From QALR01 sp900552255 (GTDB lineage Bacteria; Bacillota; Clostridia; Oscillospirales; CAG-272): a stretch of DNA of 64,000 nt. A program made the position numbers and the translations under genes. The stretch lies in the NCBI GenBank assembly GCA_048526005.1, contig DBFVEH010000003.1, forward strand, positions 124,001 to 188,000, given 5' to 3'. The notes beneath the pieces were generated by a model, which had not been told where the DNA came from, searched no databases, and was given only the letters and a program-made list of their open reading frames with translations. This document shows, piece after piece, positions 41,774 to 50,739 of the stretch (position 1 is its first letter; every line of letters starts with the position of its first letter).

Positions 41774-43765
41774 ATGACGAAAAAAACAAACGTATACGAC
41801 GACAAAAGCATCACGATGCTCAAAGGCGCCGCGAGAGTCCGCAGCCGTCCCGCGGTCATCTTTGGTTCCGACGGACTGGAGGGCTGCGAGCATTCGGTAT
41901 TTGAGATTCTTTCCAACGCCGTGGACGAAGCGCGCGAGGGCTACGGCAAACGGATCAACATCACCGCCTACCGCGACGGCTCCATCTGCATCGAGGATTT
42001 CGGGCGCGGCGTCCCGCTCGATTACAACGAGAACGAGGGCAAATACAACTGGGAGCTGGTCTACTGCGAGCTTTACGCCGGCAGCAAATACAACAACAAC
42101 GGGGACGAGGCGCTCTATCAGTATTCGCTGGGACTCAACGGACTCGGCGCCGCCGCCACGCAGTACAGCTCCGAATTTATGAAGGTGCAGTCGTACCGCG
42201 GCACGGAAATGCTCGAAATGAATTTCAAAAAGGGCGAGCCGGACGGCGAGCTTATCCGCACGCCGCTCGTCTCCAAAAAAGAACAGCGCACAGGAACGGT
42301 CGTCACATGGAAGCCCGACCTCGAGGTGTTCACCTCCACCGCCGTTCCGCGCGACTATTACGAAAGCATGCTCGACCGCCAAGCGGTCGTCAACGCGGGG
42401 CTGTGCTTCCGCTTCCGCTGGCAGAACGAGGACGGCACCTTCGACGAAAAGGAATTCTGCTACGAGCACGGCATCGAGGACCAGATCAGCCGCACGGTCG
42501 GAGATACCGCACTGACGCCTCCCGTGCTGTGGAAAATGGAAGCCAAGGGACGCGACCGCGCGGACAAGCCCGAATACAGCTTTAAGGCGGAGATCGCGTT
42601 CTGCTTTTCCAACACGGTGAATCTCATCGAATATTACCACAATTCCAGCTTTCTCGAGCACGGCGGTTCGCCGGACAAGGCGACGCGCACGGCGTTCGTC
42701 TACGCCATCGACAAATATCTGAAAACGGGCGGCAAATACAATAAAAATGAAAGCAAAATCACGCTCGGCGACGTCGAGGACTGCCTTGTCCTCATCATCA
42801 ACAGCTTCTCGACGCAGACCTCCTATGAAAATCAGACCAAAAAAGCGATCTCCAACGAGTTCATCGCGGAGGCGCTGACGGACTTTCTCAAAAAGCAGCT
42901 CGAATTCTATTTCATCGAAAACCCCGCCGACGCGGAGAAAATCGCCTCTCAGGTGCTCGTCAACAAGCGGAGCCGCGAGAATGCGGAAAGCACGCGCCTG
43001 AATCTGAAAAAGAAGCTTGCCTCGCAGAACGATCTCGCCAACCGCGTGGAGAAATTCGTCGCCTGCCGCTCGAAGGATCCCGAACGCCGTGAGGTCTACA
43101 TCGTGGAGGGCGATTCCGCGATGACCTCCTGCAAGCTCGGACGGGACGCCGAATTTCAGGCGATCATTCCGGTGCGCGGCAAGACGCTCAACTGCCTGAA
43201 AGCGGGCTACGACCGCATCTTCAAAAGCGATATCATCGTCGATCTTTTGAAAGTCATCGGCTGCGGCGTCGAGGTCAAGGCCAAGGGCAATACGCAGGGC
43301 GCTTTCGATCTTTCCCAGCTGAAATGGAGCAAGATTATCATCTGCACCGATGCCGACGAGGACGGTTTCCAGATCCGCACGCTGCTGCTCACGCTGTTTT
43401 ATCGGCTCCTGCCCACGCTCATCAAGGAGGGCAAGGTGTTCATCGCGGAATCCCCTCTTTATGAGATCACCTGCAAGGACAACATTTATTTCGCCTACGA
43501 CGAAAACGAAAAGGCGCAGATCGTATCGAGGCTCGGAAATGCAAAGTACACCTTGCAGCGCTCCAAAGGTCTCGGCGAAAACGAGCCGGACATGATGTGG
43601 CAGACGACGATGAATCCGGAGACGAGACGGCTCATCAAGGTCATGGAGGCCGACCGCGAAAAGACCGAATACATTTTTGAAACCCTGCTCGGCGACGACC
43701 TTGACGAGCGCAAGCGCTTCATCGCGGCCTACGGCAAGGAATACATCGCCGAAGCGGACATTTAA
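41774..43765 (+). CDS. Type IIA DNA topoisomerase subunit B (ParE/GyrB-like)
   Basis: Protein of 663 residues. GHKL ATPase: EILSNAVDEAREG near 43-55, DFGRGVPLD near 76-84 and LGLNGLGAAA near 119, where most family members have GLHGVGAS. The Toprim domain has VEGDSAMTSCKLGRD near 447, lacking the usual Gly-Gly, and IICTDADEDGFQIRTL near 524. It should drive ATP-dependent strand passage with the A subunit encoded next. I chose the ATG at 41774, with GAGGAGA upstream. The motif changes mark an atypical branch. Confidence 0.88.
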   Translation: MTKKTNVYDDKSITMLKGAARVRSRPAVIFGSDGLEGCEHSVFEILSNAVDEAREGYGKRINITAYRDGSICIEDFGRGVPLDYNENEGKYNWELVYCELYAGSKYNNNGDEALYQYSLGLNGLGAAATQYSSEFMKVQSYRGTEMLEMNFKKGEPDGELIRTPLVSKKEQRTGTVVTWKPDLEVFTSTAVPRDYYESMLDRQAVVNAGLCFRFRWQNEDGTFDEKEFCYEHGIEDQISRTVGDTALTPPVLWKMEAKGRDRADKPEYSFKAEIAFCFSNTVNLIEYYHNSSFLEHGGSPDKATRTAFVYAIDKYLKTGGKYNKNESKITLGDVEDCLVLIINSFSTQTSYENQTKKAISNEFIAEALTDFLKKQLEFYFIENPADAEKIASQVLVNKRSRENAESTRLNLKKKLASQNDLANRVEKFVACRSKDPERREVYIVEGDSAMTSCKLGRDAEFQAIIPVRGKTLNCLKAGYDRIFKSDIIVDLLKVIGCGVEVKAKGNTQGAFDLSQLKWSKIIICTDADEDGFQIRTLLLTLFYRLLPTLIKEGKVFIAESPLYEITCKDNIYFAYDENEKAQIVSRLGNAKYTLQRSKGLGENEPDMMWQTTMNPETRRLIKVMEADREKTEYIFETLLGDDLDERKRFIAAYGKEYIAEADI

Positions 43766-43786
43766 CGAAAGGAAGGAACGGTCAGC

Positions 43787-45988
43787 ATGGCAAAATCCAA
43801 AAAGAAAATAGAGACAAAAGAGATCGTCCCCGCCGAGGTCACGCTCCAGCCGATCACCGATACGATCGAGAAAAACTACATGCCGTATGTCATGAGCGTC
43901 ATCGTTTCTCGCGCGATTCCGGAGATCGACGGCTTCAAGCCGTCTCACCGCAAGCTGCTCTATACCATGTATAAAATGGGACTGCTCACCGGGCACCGCA
44001 CCAAAAGCGCGAACGTCGTCGGACAGACGATGAGACTCAATCCGCACGGCGACATGGCGATCTACGAAACGATGGTGAGGCTCACGCGCGGCAACGAAGC
44101 GCTGCTCCATCCGCTCGTCGATTCCAAGGGAAGCTTCGGAAAGGTATACAGCCGCGACATGGCGTTCGCCGCGTCGCGTTACACCGAGGTCAAGCTCGAC
44201 GCCATCTGCAATGAGATCTTCCGCGGCATCGATAAGGACGCCGTCGATTTCGTCGACAACTACGACAATACGATGAAGGAGCCGGTTCTGCTTCCCACGG
44301 CGTTCCCGAATATTCTCGTTTCGCCGAACATGGGCATCGCCGTCGGCATGGCAAGCCAAATCTGCTCCTTCAATCTCGGGGAGATCTGCGACGGCACCAT
44401 CGCCATCCTCAAAAATCCGGACACGACGACGGAGGAGCTGCTCGACATCGTCAAGGCGCCCGATTTTTCGGGCGGCGCGCTTCTGCTCTATGACCGCGGC
44501 CGGATGCGGGAAATCTACGAAACGGGACGGGGCAACGTTCCGCTTCGCGCCCGCTACGTCTACGACAAGGACGCAGGCTGCATCGATATCGTGGAGATCC
44601 CCTACTCCACCTCCATCGAGGTCATCATCAAGAAGCTCACCGATATGATCAAAGCGGGCTCGCTCAAGGAAGTCACCGATGTGCGCGACGAAATCGACCT
44701 GCACGGCTTCAAGCTGACGCTCGACCTGCGCCGCGGCGTCGATCCCGACAAGCTTATGATGAAGCTCTACAAAAAGACGCCGCTTCAGGATTCCTTCGCC
44801 TGCAACTTCAATGTGCTTATCGACGGAGAGCCGCGGCAGCTCGGACTGCGCGGCATTCTCGACGAATGGATCCGGTTCCGCATGAGCTGCGTGAAGCGCG
44901 AGCTCTCCTTCGACCTTTCCAAGAAATGCGACAAGCTCCACCTGCTGCTCGGTCTCGGGGAGATCCTGCTCGACCTCGACAAAGCGATCAAGATCGTCCG
45001 CGAAACGGAAAAGGACGAGATGGTCGTCCCGAACCTGATGGAGGGCTTCGGCCTCGACGAGATTCAGGCGGAATACATCGCGGAAATCAAGCTGAGGCAT
45101 CTCAACCGCGAATACATTCTCGAACGCATCAAGGAAATCGAGCAGCTGCAAAAGGACATCGCGGAGCTCAAAAGCATCATCGAATCCGAGCGCAAGCTCA
45201 AAAACCGCATCATAAAGCAGCTCGAGGAAATCAAGGAAAAATACGCGATTCCGCGGAAAACCAAGCTTATTTTCGAGGATGCCGTCGAGGAATACGACGA
45301 AAAAGACTTCGTGGAAAATTATAATGTCAAGCTGGTCCTGACAAAAGAGGGCTATTTCAAAAAAATCACACTTCAATCCCTGAGAGGCAGCGACGAACAG
45401 GCTTTAAAGCCCGGAGACGAGGTCATTCAGACGGAAGATTCCGATAACATATCCGAGCTTCTCTTTATCAGCGACAGGCAAAAGATCTACAAATCCAAGG
45501 TCAGCGAATTCGAGACGAAAAAGGCGTCGCAGCTCGGCGACTATGTCCCCGTCAAGCTCGGCTTTGACGAGGGCGAGCGCGTCATCGCGATGAAGGCGCT
45601 CGCCGCCTATGAAAAAGACCGCTATTTCGTCTATATATTTGAAAACGGAAAGGGCGTGCGCGTACCCGTTTCCTCCTATGAGACAAAGGCTTCGCGAAAA
45701 AAACTGATCAACGCCTATTCCGATGCTTCCCCGCTCGTCGGCGCCTTTTACGAGGACGCGCCGTTCGAGCTGCTGCTCGTAAGCGACGCAGGCAAGGCCG
45801 TTTATATCAGCACAAAGCTGATTCCGGAAAAAGCGACGCGCACGGCGTCGGGCGTCACGCTGTTTTCTCTGAAAAAAGGGCAAAAAATCATAGACGCCAC
45901 AAGGACGCCTGAGACAAAATACAAAAACTACGAAAAATGCAAAAAGATCAAAGTTCCCGCAGCCGGTTCCTCGATTGAGAGAAAATAA
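43787..45988 (+). CDS. Type IIA DNA topoisomerase subunit A (ParC/GyrA-like)
   Basis: Protein of 733 residues. Tyr132 in AFAASRYTE is the catalytic tyrosine that forms the covalent DNA link. The quinolone-region segment is NPHGDMAIYETMVRL, with Met90 where GyrA often has Ser and Glu94 as in ParC. The C-terminal part (about 510-720) has only a few beta-pinwheel repeats, and no GyrA box was found, so it is closer to topoisomerase IV than gyrase. It follows the B subunit after 21 bases. Confidence 0.88.
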   Translation: MAKSKKKIETKEIVPAEVTLQPITDTIEKNYMPYVMSVIVSRAIPEIDGFKPSHRKLLYTMYKMGLLTGHRTKSANVVGQTMRLNPHGDMAIYETMVRLTRGNEALLHPLVDSKGSFGKVYSRDMAFAASRYTEVKLDAICNEIFRGIDKDAVDFVDNYDNTMKEPVLLPTAFPNILVSPNMGIAVGMASQICSFNLGEICDGTIAILKNPDTTTEELLDIVKAPDFSGGALLLYDRGRMREIYETGRGNVPLRARYVYDKDAGCIDIVEIPYSTSIEVIIKKLTDMIKAGSLKEVTDVRDEIDLHGFKLTLDLRRGVDPDKLMMKLYKKTPLQDSFACNFNVLIDGEPRQLGLRGILDEWIRFRMSCVKRELSFDLSKKCDKLHLLLGLGEILLDLDKAIKIVRETEKDEMVVPNLMEGFGLDEIQAEYIAEIKLRHLNREYILERIKEIEQLQKDIAELKSIIESERKLKNRIIKQLEEIKEKYAIPRKTKLIFEDAVEEYDEKDFVENYNVKLVLTKEGYFKKITLQSLRGSDEQALKPGDEVIQTEDSDNISELLFISDRQKIYKSKVSEFETKKASQLGDYVPVKLGFDEGERVIAMKALAAYEKDRYFVYIFENGKGVRVPVSSYETKASRKKLINAYSDASPLVGAFYEDAPFELLLVSDAGKAVYISTKLIPEKATRTASGVTLFSLKKGQKIIDATRTPETKYKNYEKCKKIKVPAAGSSIERK

Positions 45989-46009
45989 CACCGTCCGGAG
46001 GTGATCGTC

Positions 46010-46654
46010 ATGAACGTTCTTATCGCGTCGACGGACGCCGTTTTCGCCCGAATGCTCGAGCTTGAATTCCTCGAACGCGGCGTCTCCTGCGTCACGGCCG
46101 GAACACAAGCCGAAACGGACGTCGCCGCGTCCATAAAGCTTGCCGTCATCGACGCAAAGCTGCTCTTATCCGGAGCATTCCGGCCGCCGTCTCAATGCGA
46201 GCTCGTAGTCTGCGGATATCCCGAGGAGCTGGGACGGCTTTCGACGCAGGAGCTGACCCGATACTATGCGGTCGTGCGGCCGTTCGTCGTCGAAGATTTT
46301 TTCAGTTCCCTCCTTGTCCCTGCCGGCGACGCTCCGCATCATGAGCTGAGGACGCAGAAGCGGAAAAATCCAGCGCAATATATCGCGCTCGACGAAACAC
46401 AGCGCGCCGCATATTATAAAGGAGAGAAAATCGAGCTGACAAAACGGGAGTTCGATCTGCTTCGCCTTCTGCTCGACAACCGCGGGAAGCCCGTATCCAG
46501 AAAGGACGCGCTCTCCCGCATCTTCGGAGAGGCCGGCGAGGATACCAACGTCGTGGACGTCTATATCAATTATCTGCGCTCCAAGATCGACAACCGCTTC
46601 CGGATCCGGCTCATCTCCACCGTGCGCGGCTTCGGATATATGATTTCCGACTGA
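46010..46654 (+). CDS. Orphan OmpR-type response regulator with degraded receiver
   Basis: Protein of 214 residues. The C-terminal winged helix is intact (KIELTKREFDLLRLLLDNRG, then VVDVYINYLRSKID and RGFGYMISD). The N-terminal receiver is unusual: VLIASTDA replaces the Asp pair, and the conserved Lys-Pro is Arg-Pro (VVRPF); an Asp remains in LAVIDAKL. It may work without phosphorylation. No histidine kinase gene is adjacent. The ATG at 46010 follows GGAGGTGATC; an earlier GTG is part of that site. Confidence 0.83.
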   Translation: MNVLIASTDAVFARMLELEFLERGVSCVTAGTQAETDVAASIKLAVIDAKLLLSGAFRPPSQCELVVCGYPEELGRLSTQELTRYYAVVRPFVVEDFFSSLLVPAGDAPHHELRTQKRKNPAQYIALDETQRAAYYKGEKIELTKREFDLLRLLLDNRGKPVSRKDALSRIFGEAGEDTNVVDVYINYLRSKIDNRFRIRLISTVRGFGYMISD

Positions 46655-46782
46655 AAAACGTCTGTATTCCCCCGGATTCCACTGAAAAATCCGCATTTTT
46701 TCCATATTTGTGTATAAGCTGAAAAATTTTGGCGACAATAGAAACAGTTCACAAAGCCGAAAGGCGGAAAGGAATTGTTTTT

Positions 46783-47466
46783 ATGAATCAAAATCAAAAG
46801 AAAATGCGGCTGAACCGCGGCTTATCCATCGCGCTGGCGCTGCTTGTCGTCGCCGCCATCTGCGTCACCATCATCGCCGTGGTCTCCAGCAGACGTGCAA
46901 AGCCCGGTCCGTCGGACACAACCGGCTCGGACAAGCCGGAGCAAACCACAAACAACACAAGTCCTGAGGAAACGACAAAAAATCCAGACGACGATAAGCC
47001 CATCGTTGCCGATAAGGTATCGTTCATCTCTCCTCTGACAAACGGCAACATATCAAAGGAATGGTCTGCCGATATCCCGGTATTCTCGGATACGATGGAG
47101 GATTACCGCGTCCATCTCGGCGTCGATCTCGAGGCGGATGCCGGAACTCCCGTCTACGCGGCAGCGGACGGCACGGTCGAATCGGTGGAATTCGATCCCA
47201 TGATGGGACAAACCATCGTGATCTCCCATGCGAACGGTTATAAATCCGTTTATCAGAATTTGCAGACCAAAACAGCCGACGGCATCGCCGCGGGCACCGT
47301 TGTCAAGGCGGGCGATGAAATCGGCGCCGTGGGAGATACCGCACTTGTGGAAATCTCCCAAGCTCCGCATCTCCACTTTGAGATCTACAAGGACGACAGC
47401 TGCGAAGATCCGCTTACCCACATCACGGTAGCGCCGATCGACGACGAAACCTATTACGAAGACTGA
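46783..47466 (+). CDS. M23 (LytM) peptidase-like protein, membrane anchored
   Basis: Protein of 227 residues: a membrane segment at 13-34, a Thr/Pro/Glu-rich linker (40-72) and a LytM domain. Zinc ligands are His111 and Asp115 in VHLGVD, with the His in PHLHFEIY near 193. It may cut peptidoglycan cross-links outside the membrane. Size and layout resemble clostridial SpoIIQ, which works in engulfment during sporulation, but that is not proven here. I chose the ATG at 46783 with AAAGGAA upstream. Confidence 0.83.
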   Translation: MNQNQKKMRLNRGLSIALALLVVAAICVTIIAVVSSRRAKPGPSDTTGSDKPEQTTNNTSPEETTKNPDDDKPIVADKVSFISPLTNGNISKEWSADIPVFSDTMEDYRVHLGVDLEADAGTPVYAAADGTVESVEFDPMMGQTIVISHANGYKSVYQNLQTKTADGIAAGTVVKAGDEIGAVGDTALVEISQAPHLHFEIYKDDSCEDPLTHITVAPIDDETYYED

Positions 47467-47486
47467 TAAAACCGATAAAGCGCAGA

Positions 47487-47514
47487 GCCTCCTGTCATGT
47501 GACAGGAGGCTTTT
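47487..47514 (+). terminator. Terminator after the M23 peptidase gene
   Basis: Perfect 11-bp stem GCCTCCTGTCA/TGACAGGAGGC with TTTT. Confidence 0.85.
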
Positions 47515-47787
47515 CGCCGCGGCCTGAAAAAAGCAACAGCAAAAATTCTCTGTCCCGGGGGACACCGGAGTTATTTTTTCACCGCGCTGCGCATAAAATA
47601 AAGTAAATTTATACGATACGGCAAAAAAGAAATTCAAAAAAGCTTTCAATTCCCAAAAAGCATATAATTCGACCATTTTCCCTCTATATAATTATGAAAA
47701 TCCACACATTCTTTACAAAAAAAGCATAAGAAGGGATAATTTTTTTGAAATTCAAACGCTTTTTTGAGCACTATTTTTTTATAGGTA
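47515..47787. other. AT-rich intergenic stretch, no gene seen
   Basis: About 270 bp, clearly AT-rich, between the peptidase terminator and the promoter of the lipoprotein island. Short ORFs here lack ribosome binding sites. Only the promoter at its right edge is recognisable. Confidence 0.6.
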
Positions 47788-47816
47788 TTGACAAATTCCA
47801 AGTTTGGTGATAAAAT
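47788..47816 (+). promoter_or_regulatory. Strong sigma-A promoter of lipoprotein gene 1
   Basis: TTGACA (perfect), 17 bases, TAAAAT, about 85 bases ahead of the start codon; AAAGGAG precedes the ATG. Confidence 0.85.
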
Positions 47817-47903
47817 AACAGTAATCACGGTGCGAGGTATTTTTCAGACGATATCTTGTACGGTAAGAAAATTTTCTAAATTAAAAAAAGGAGAATCTAT
47901 TTT

Positions 47904-49025
47904 ATGAAGAGACTTTTATCACTCTTGTTGGTAGTCGTTATGCTCTTCGCTGTACTTGCTATGGTCGGTTGTGATAAGGATGATCTCGAAGACACTACTA
48001 CCGCAGCTCCGACACCTTCGGACACAACAGCCTCGACTCCGGACGAAACGGATCCCCCGGAAACAACGGATACTGAACCTCCGCAAACAACGGAGACTGA
48101 GCCCCCGGAAACAACGGATACCGAACCCCCGCAAACAACTCCTGACACCTCGAAAGAAACCGAGCCTCCGGTCACCACACCTTCCGAATCGACAGAAGGA
48201 ACCACACTTCCCGTATTTGCTCGTTTCGACTTCGGTACCAAGACCAAGGCTGAGGCAGAAGGCAAAACCTCTCACGAATATCTGACAGGCGCTCTTACAT
48301 ATAACGCCGACTGCATCGCCATCGAGTATACGGAAGATACCATCGTTATCTATGCGACAAAGAGCTATACCAGCGGCATGGATGCATCGTCTTTCGAGCT
48401 TTGCTTCGATGATATCATCACTTACGATTTCGATGACGAACTGAAGCACGGCTGGGGTTCTTGGGTGAACTATCCTTTCAACACCAACAATGTCGGAAAG
48501 AGCTGGCAGGGCCGTTATCAGTATATGAAGGTTCGTATTCTGAACAACACCTCCAACAACATGATCAGCTTCAGATGGCACCGTACGGCCGACAGTTATG
48601 CAAGCACGATGGTCTGCTCCAACATGTATCTGCAGGGCGGCGCTCCTACAACCACCAGTGCAAACCTGACGACCACGCCTACCACCGAATGGAAATCCTA
48701 CACGTATGACATCATGTTCCTAAACGGTCTCGCTTCTGCCAAAGCCAGCGGTGCTACAACTTACATTGACTTCGTCAATGTAGTGAAAAATTCCGGCAGC
48801 GTTCCCGGCAACAACCTGATCTGGACAACGAGCGATAAGCTTTCCGCTCTGAGATTCAGCTTCCTCGGCGCTTTCAGCTCCAACAATGCAAGTGCGTGCG
48901 ACAGCCGTACCAACATCAAGGAAGGCAACAAGGTCGAGGTCGACTATGTCGTCTTTGGCTGCTCGATCGATCAGCTCGCAGGCTACACCAGCTATCTCGA
49001 GGATTCTTCCAACGCAGCAAGCTGA
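47904..49025 (+). CDS. Surface lipoprotein 1 with TTEPP repeats
   Basis: Protein of 373 residues. The lipoprotein signal ends at Cys23 (LAMVGC). Residues 31-105 form a Thr/Pro/Glu linker with repeats of the type ETTDTEPPQ, and a beta-rich domain follows from LPVFARFDFGTKT to the end. It is paralogous to lipoprotein 2: both share LP-F/L-FAR-F/L-DFGTKT and the ending VDYVVFG or IDYIVFG. The domain looks like a carbohydrate- or ligand-binding sandwich, which is inference. It has its own promoter and terminator. Confidence 0.82.
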   Translation: MKRLLSLLLVVVMLFAVLAMVGCDKDDLEDTTTAAPTPSDTTASTPDETDPPETTDTEPPQTTETEPPETTDTEPPQTTPDTSKETEPPVTTPSESTEGTTLPVFARFDFGTKTKAEAEGKTSHEYLTGALTYNADCIAIEYTEDTIVIYATKSYTSGMDASSFELCFDDIITYDFDDELKHGWGSWVNYPFNTNNVGKSWQGRYQYMKVRILNNTSNNMISFRWHRTADSYASTMVCSNMYLQGGAPTTTSANLTTTPTTEWKSYTYDIMFLNGLASAKASGATTYIDFVNVVKNSGSVPGNNLIWTTSDKLSALRFSFLGAFSSNNASACDSRTNIKEGNKVEVDYVVFGCSIDQLAGYTSYLEDSSNAAS

Positions 49026-49042
49026 TTTTTAAAACGGATCTA

Positions 49043-49076
49043 AAAGAGTGCTTCTTTCCGAAGCACTCTTTTTTTT
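49043..49076 (+). terminator. Terminator after lipoprotein gene 1
   Basis: AAGAGTGCTTC/GAAGCACTCTT perfect stem followed by a long T-run. Confidence 0.9.
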
Positions 49077-49298
49077 GCAAACATTTACAAAACGCACCGG
49101 CGCATAACGAAAAGCATAACTGCAAAGACTTAGATTACGGCAAAGCAAGAAATGCCTTATTTTCTGCAGCTCCGAAAAGATATCAACATGTACTTTCGGA
49201 CAAGGAAAATCCCAAAAGACGAAGCGTCATTCTTCTCGAAGATGTTAAGCTTCGCTTCAATATAAAAGGCCGTAATGGCGGCGGAACGGAACAATAAC

Positions 49299-50450
49299 AT
49301 GAAAAAAATACTAATTACCATGCTGTGCTTGCTTGTTTTCTGTTTTATGCTGACCGGATGCACCGGAGGTACAACCGAAACGACAAGCACAACAGATGAC
49401 AAAAACAGCACAACACCGCAGATTCCGGATACAAGCGACACATCGCCAATCGATTCATCCGACGACATCCCAGGAATTGATGATTCTTCCTCGGATATCA
49501 TGACCGAAAATCCGGACGGAACGACCGGCGCGCAGCCGGTGACACCGAGCGACAGCTCTTTTGCGACCACACTTCCCCTCTTTGCAAGACTTGACTTTGG
49601 AACGAAAACCATTGCAGAAGATCAAAAAATGACAACGCATGAATATATCGTCAGCGCCATGACATACAACGACGAATTTCTCACCGTGGAATTTACGGAG
49701 GATTCGCTCAAGCTGACAGCAAAAAAAGACGGTACCTTCAAGGCCGCCGGCGACACCGCAGGCGTCTCGGACTCTCAATATTTTCTCAGAGGCACCGACA
49801 CGTGCTATCATGGCATGAATGACTTCGCCATCAGCTTCGACGATCTTATCTCCTATGACTTTGAGGAGGAGCTGCGTTCAGGCTATGGAACATGGGCGGG
49901 GCTTCCCTTCACTTTTGACAACGTCGGCCAAGAGGATGCTTGGCGCGGATATCATCAGTATATGAAGATCCGAATTTTAAATCCGACGGAAAACGACAAA
50001 ATCGCCGTCCAATTCAACAACGCACAAGCATATGCCTCCACACAGTTTATGGTCATGTCGATCGGCAAGCAGAAAAACACATATCAGACCTATATTTACG
50101 ATCTCTGTTATGCGGCAACCTATGCGTCCGGCAAGGGCGTTCTTCTGCCCGGACAAAGCCCCGGGAACAACTGGACATGGAAGCAAAATACAAAAGTTTC
50201 CGGACTTAAATTTCATCTTCTCGGCGCCACCTGCTCCTATGCGAACGCTTATCTGAACAACACCTTTGATGAAGGCGAAACCGCAGCCGACTACGATGTA
50301 TACGCCGAATATTTCAACCGCCTTGACAGCCGCGCCCTGATCAAAGCCGGAAACAGCGTGGAAATCGACTATATCGTATTCGGATCAACACCCGGACAAC
50401 TGAAAGGATATCACAGCTATATCGAATCCTCGTCTATGGCAGAAAGCTGA
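49299..50450 (+). CDS. Surface lipoprotein 2, paralogue of lipoprotein 1
   Basis: Protein of 383 residues. The signal ends at Cys21 (FMLTGC), a Thr/Ser/Asp-rich linker runs to about residue 88, then comes the same domain as lipoprotein 1 (LPLFARLDFGTKT, FDDLISYDFEEEL, IDYIVFGSTPGQL). Its linker lacks the regular TTEPP repeats. I use the ATG at 49299 with GGAACGGA upstream. The 220 bp before it show no clear promoter. Confidence 0.8.
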   Translation: MKKILITMLCLLVFCFMLTGCTGGTTETTSTTDDKNSTTPQIPDTSDTSPIDSSDDIPGIDDSSSDIMTENPDGTTGAQPVTPSDSSFATTLPLFARLDFGTKTIAEDQKMTTHEYIVSAMTYNDEFLTVEFTEDSLKLTAKKDGTFKAAGDTAGVSDSQYFLRGTDTCYHGMNDFAISFDDLISYDFEEELRSGYGTWAGLPFTFDNVGQEDAWRGYHQYMKIRILNPTENDKIAVQFNNAQAYASTQFMVMSIGKQKNTYQTYIYDLCYAATYASGKGVLLPGQSPGNNWTWKQNTKVSGLKFHLLGATCSYANAYLNNTFDEGETAADYDVYAEYFNRLDSRALIKAGNSVEIDYIVFGSTPGQLKGYHSYIESSSMAES

Positions 50451-50454
50451 CGTG

Positions 50455-50543
50455 AAAAATAACACGGAAAATCTGATTTCAGAACGGTGAAAAACCATAA
50501 CTCTTTCCTATTCCGCCTGATATCGGTATTCCGTGTTATTTTT
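50455..50543 (+). terminator. Long-armed terminator-like repeat after lipoprotein gene 2
   Basis: AAAAATAACACGGAA (50455-50469) and its perfect reverse complement at 50529-50543, separated by 59 bases and ending in T-rich DNA. The large loop is unusual for a terminator. Confidence 0.55.
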
Positions 50544-50629
50544 ATCCGCCGAGATTTTCACGTTTAGTCAAAAATTCCCTCGTTTTTTATGAATAATAAC
50601 GAAAATCCAAAAGATAATGTCGATAACTA

Positions 50630-50658
50630 TTGACAAAAACAGCATATAATGATATTAT
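50630..50658 (+). promoter_or_regulatory. Strong sigma-A promoter of lipoprotein gene 3
   Basis: TTGACA, 17 bases, TATTAT, about 80 bases ahead of the start. Confidence 0.85.
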
Positions 50659-50739
50659 GTAGTATAGGAGCATTCGCATTATATTTTGCATTTTTATCGG
50701 CGAATGGCTAAAAATTTTCAAACAAAAGGAGATCATTTT

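Noticed and set aside
41696..45376. Open frame of 1226 codons on the minus strand
   Set aside because: It lies opposite two clear topoisomerase genes, has the Asp/His/Arg/Val-rich make-up of an antisense frame, and matches no known motif.
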